From: an uncultured Bifidobacterium sp.
GTDB lineage: Bacteria > Actinomycetota > Actinomycetes > Actinomycetales > Bifidobacteriaceae
NCBI GenBank assembly: GCA_937874315.1
Contig: CALNAE010000357.1
Location: forward strand, 1 to 5,193
DNA length: 5,193 bases
Direction: 5' to 3'
This document shows, one piece after another, positions 4,808-5,193 of the stretch. Position numbers and translations under genes: made by a program. The notes beneath the pieces were generated by a model. The model ran no database searches and had not been told where the DNA came from. It saw only the letters and a list, made by a program, of their open reading frames with translations. Each line of letters opens with the position of its first letter. Position 1 is the stretch's first letter.

Positions 4808-4849
4808 TGGCTCCGAGCGGCATCGATCCGCTGACCTAACGATTTTCAG
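4808..4849 (-). other. tRNA-Phe(GAA)-like 3' half, probable att core
   Basis: Read on the - strand, the segment fits tRNA positions 32-73 without a gap: anticodon loop CTGAAAA (anticodon GAA), TCGTT for 39-43, variable loop AGGTC, T stem AGCGG/CCGCT, 7-base T loop ATCGATG, 3' acceptor strand CGGAGCC and discriminator A, then CAA. The similarity starts at the anticodon loop, where many tyrosine integrases cross over. No D arm or 5' acceptor strand lies upstream, so it is not a working tRNA gene. The T loop has A where T54 is nearly invariant. Confidence 0.65.
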
Positions 4850-4964
4850 ATACTAGCGCCACGTCACCTCACCGGACGTTTCCGATGGACTCTACTCCAT
4901 TGTGCCAGTAGTCATGAAGGCACATCAGTCTTATCTTCGACGACACGCGCGAATCCCATTTTTC

Positions 4965-4980
4965 CGGACATTAGCGGACA
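4965..4980. repeat. Attachment-site arm repeat, right
   Basis: Exact second copy, in the same orientation, of the 16-base repeat at 4719-4734, on the far side of the tRNA-like core. Both copies are preceded by a T-run (4713-4716 and 4959-4963). Confidence 0.65.
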
Positions 4981-4996
4981 AAGTCACGCGGGCACG

Positions 4997-5016
4997 AAAA
5001 CCCCGCCGAAGCGGGG
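4997..5016 (-). terminator. Rho-independent terminator of the right-hand gene
   Basis: On the - strand a perfect 6-bp stem CCCCGC/GCGGGG closes a TTCG tetraloop and is followed by TTTT (5000-4997). It lies 38 bases beyond the stop of the partial gene at 5055 and keeps its transcription out of the attachment site. Confidence 0.88.
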
Positions 5017-5054
5017 CGTCTATGCGATGGCGAATGGCTGTGATTATCTGAATA

Positions 5055-5193
5055 TCACCGTATCTTTACAATAGGTCCCTCTATTGCTGCTTTCTGATAA
5101 TCGCTTCCGTCGCTTTCCGTGGACCATGATACGATCGTGGCCTTTGCCGATACGACACTATTTTCCGATGTTGATATCGTCCACTGAACGTCG
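5055..5193 (-). CDS. C-terminal end of an unrecognised protein, partial
   Basis: The frame is open from the window edge (first full codon 5192-5190) to a TGA at 5055-5057, giving 45 residues: it begins DVQWTISTSENS, continues through ATIVSWSTESDG and ends IEGPIVKIR. The balanced composition with alternating polar and hydrophobic residues looks like beta-rich protein, and a strong terminator follows at once, so I take it as a real gene end. The other - strand frame checked stops within the first 12 codons. No family is recognisable. If attP is intact, this is a phage gene from the other end of the circular map. Confidence 0.62.
   Translation of the reverse strand, partial: DVQWTISTSENSVVSAKATIVSWSTESDGSDYQKAAIEGPIVKIR

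Larger units (their letters stand above)
4719..4980. other. attP: Probable intact attP; gene-free stretch 4705-5054
   Basis: This stretch has no gene I can support. It holds a tRNA-like core (4808-4849) flanked by an identical 16-base arm repeat at 4719-4734 and 4965-4980, plus the tandem palindromes at 4739-4762 on the int side. That is the lambda-like arrangement of P arm, core and P' arm. An integrated prophage end would keep only one arm, so the presence of both points to unintegrated phage DNA or a tandem junction. Distances from arm repeat to core are 73 and 115 bases. Bases 4850-4964 show nothing further that I can name. Confidence 0.65.

Noticed and set aside
4797..4860. Complete tRNA gene on the - strand
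   Set aside because: Only the anticodon loop to 3' end is present; no D arm, 5' acceptor strand or 5' half of the anticodon stem is found upstream.
4719..4980. CRISPR array from repeated CGGACATTAGCGGACA
   Set aside because: Only two copies 246 bases apart around a tRNA-like core and next to int; this is an attachment-site pattern, not a repeat-spacer array.

Overview
The window reads as the integration end of a temperate phage (or phage-derived element) of a GC-rich actinobacterium. Bifidobacterium is my best guess, from the high-GC codon use of the phage genes, the style of the GH25 endolysin, and two candidate leaderless starts with a TANNNT -10 box 6-7 bases before the ATG. The host genus is inferred and not proven.

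Layout. (1) Bases 2-1003, + strand: a GH25 muramidase endolysin, cut at its 5' end by the window edge, with a strong in-frame ribosome binding site and ATG at the start of its C-terminal domain. A rho-independent terminator follows. (2) Bases 1050-2250, + strand: a clearly AT-rich two-gene cassette, unlike its neighbours and closed by its own terminator. It holds a RelA/SpoT-type small alarmone synthetase (1075-1932) and an 82-residue partner (1961-2209). It looks like a phage moron carrying a toxSAS-like toxin-antitoxin or defence pair. Similar terminator-plus-start sequences sit at both edges, and a 10-codon mini-ORF plus a symmetric terminator follow. (3) Bases 2340-3248, - strand: a zinc-ribbon protein gene that seems to have lost its natural stop through a one-base shift. 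It now runs on in the wrong frame across a second gene (2413-2829), a small winged-helix/HTH protein that is a candidate excisionase or regulator. A promoter with a 7-bp inverted repeat over its -10 drives the pair. (4) Bases 3337-4704, - strand: a tyrosine recombinase (integrase) with all catalytic residues. (5) Bases 4702-4980: what looks like an intact attP. It has a 42-base tRNA-Phe(GAA)-like 3' half as core, an identical 16-base arm-type repeat on each side, and two tandem 13-base palindromes between the left arm and the core. (6) Bases 4997-5193, - strand: a terminator and the last 45 codons of an unrecognised gene.

How it fits together. Because arm repeats lie on both sides of the core and no tRNA 5' half adjoins it, the DNA looks like unintegrated phage DNA (or a tandem-prophage junction) and not an attL or attR. 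The integrase would act on this attP and a host tRNA-Phe gene. The arm repeats and palindromes lie just upstream of the integrase -10 box, so the same sites could link recombination to int expression, and the HTH protein is the natural directionality-factor candidate. The lysin and the alarmone cassette lie at the late-gene end and converge on the integration module.
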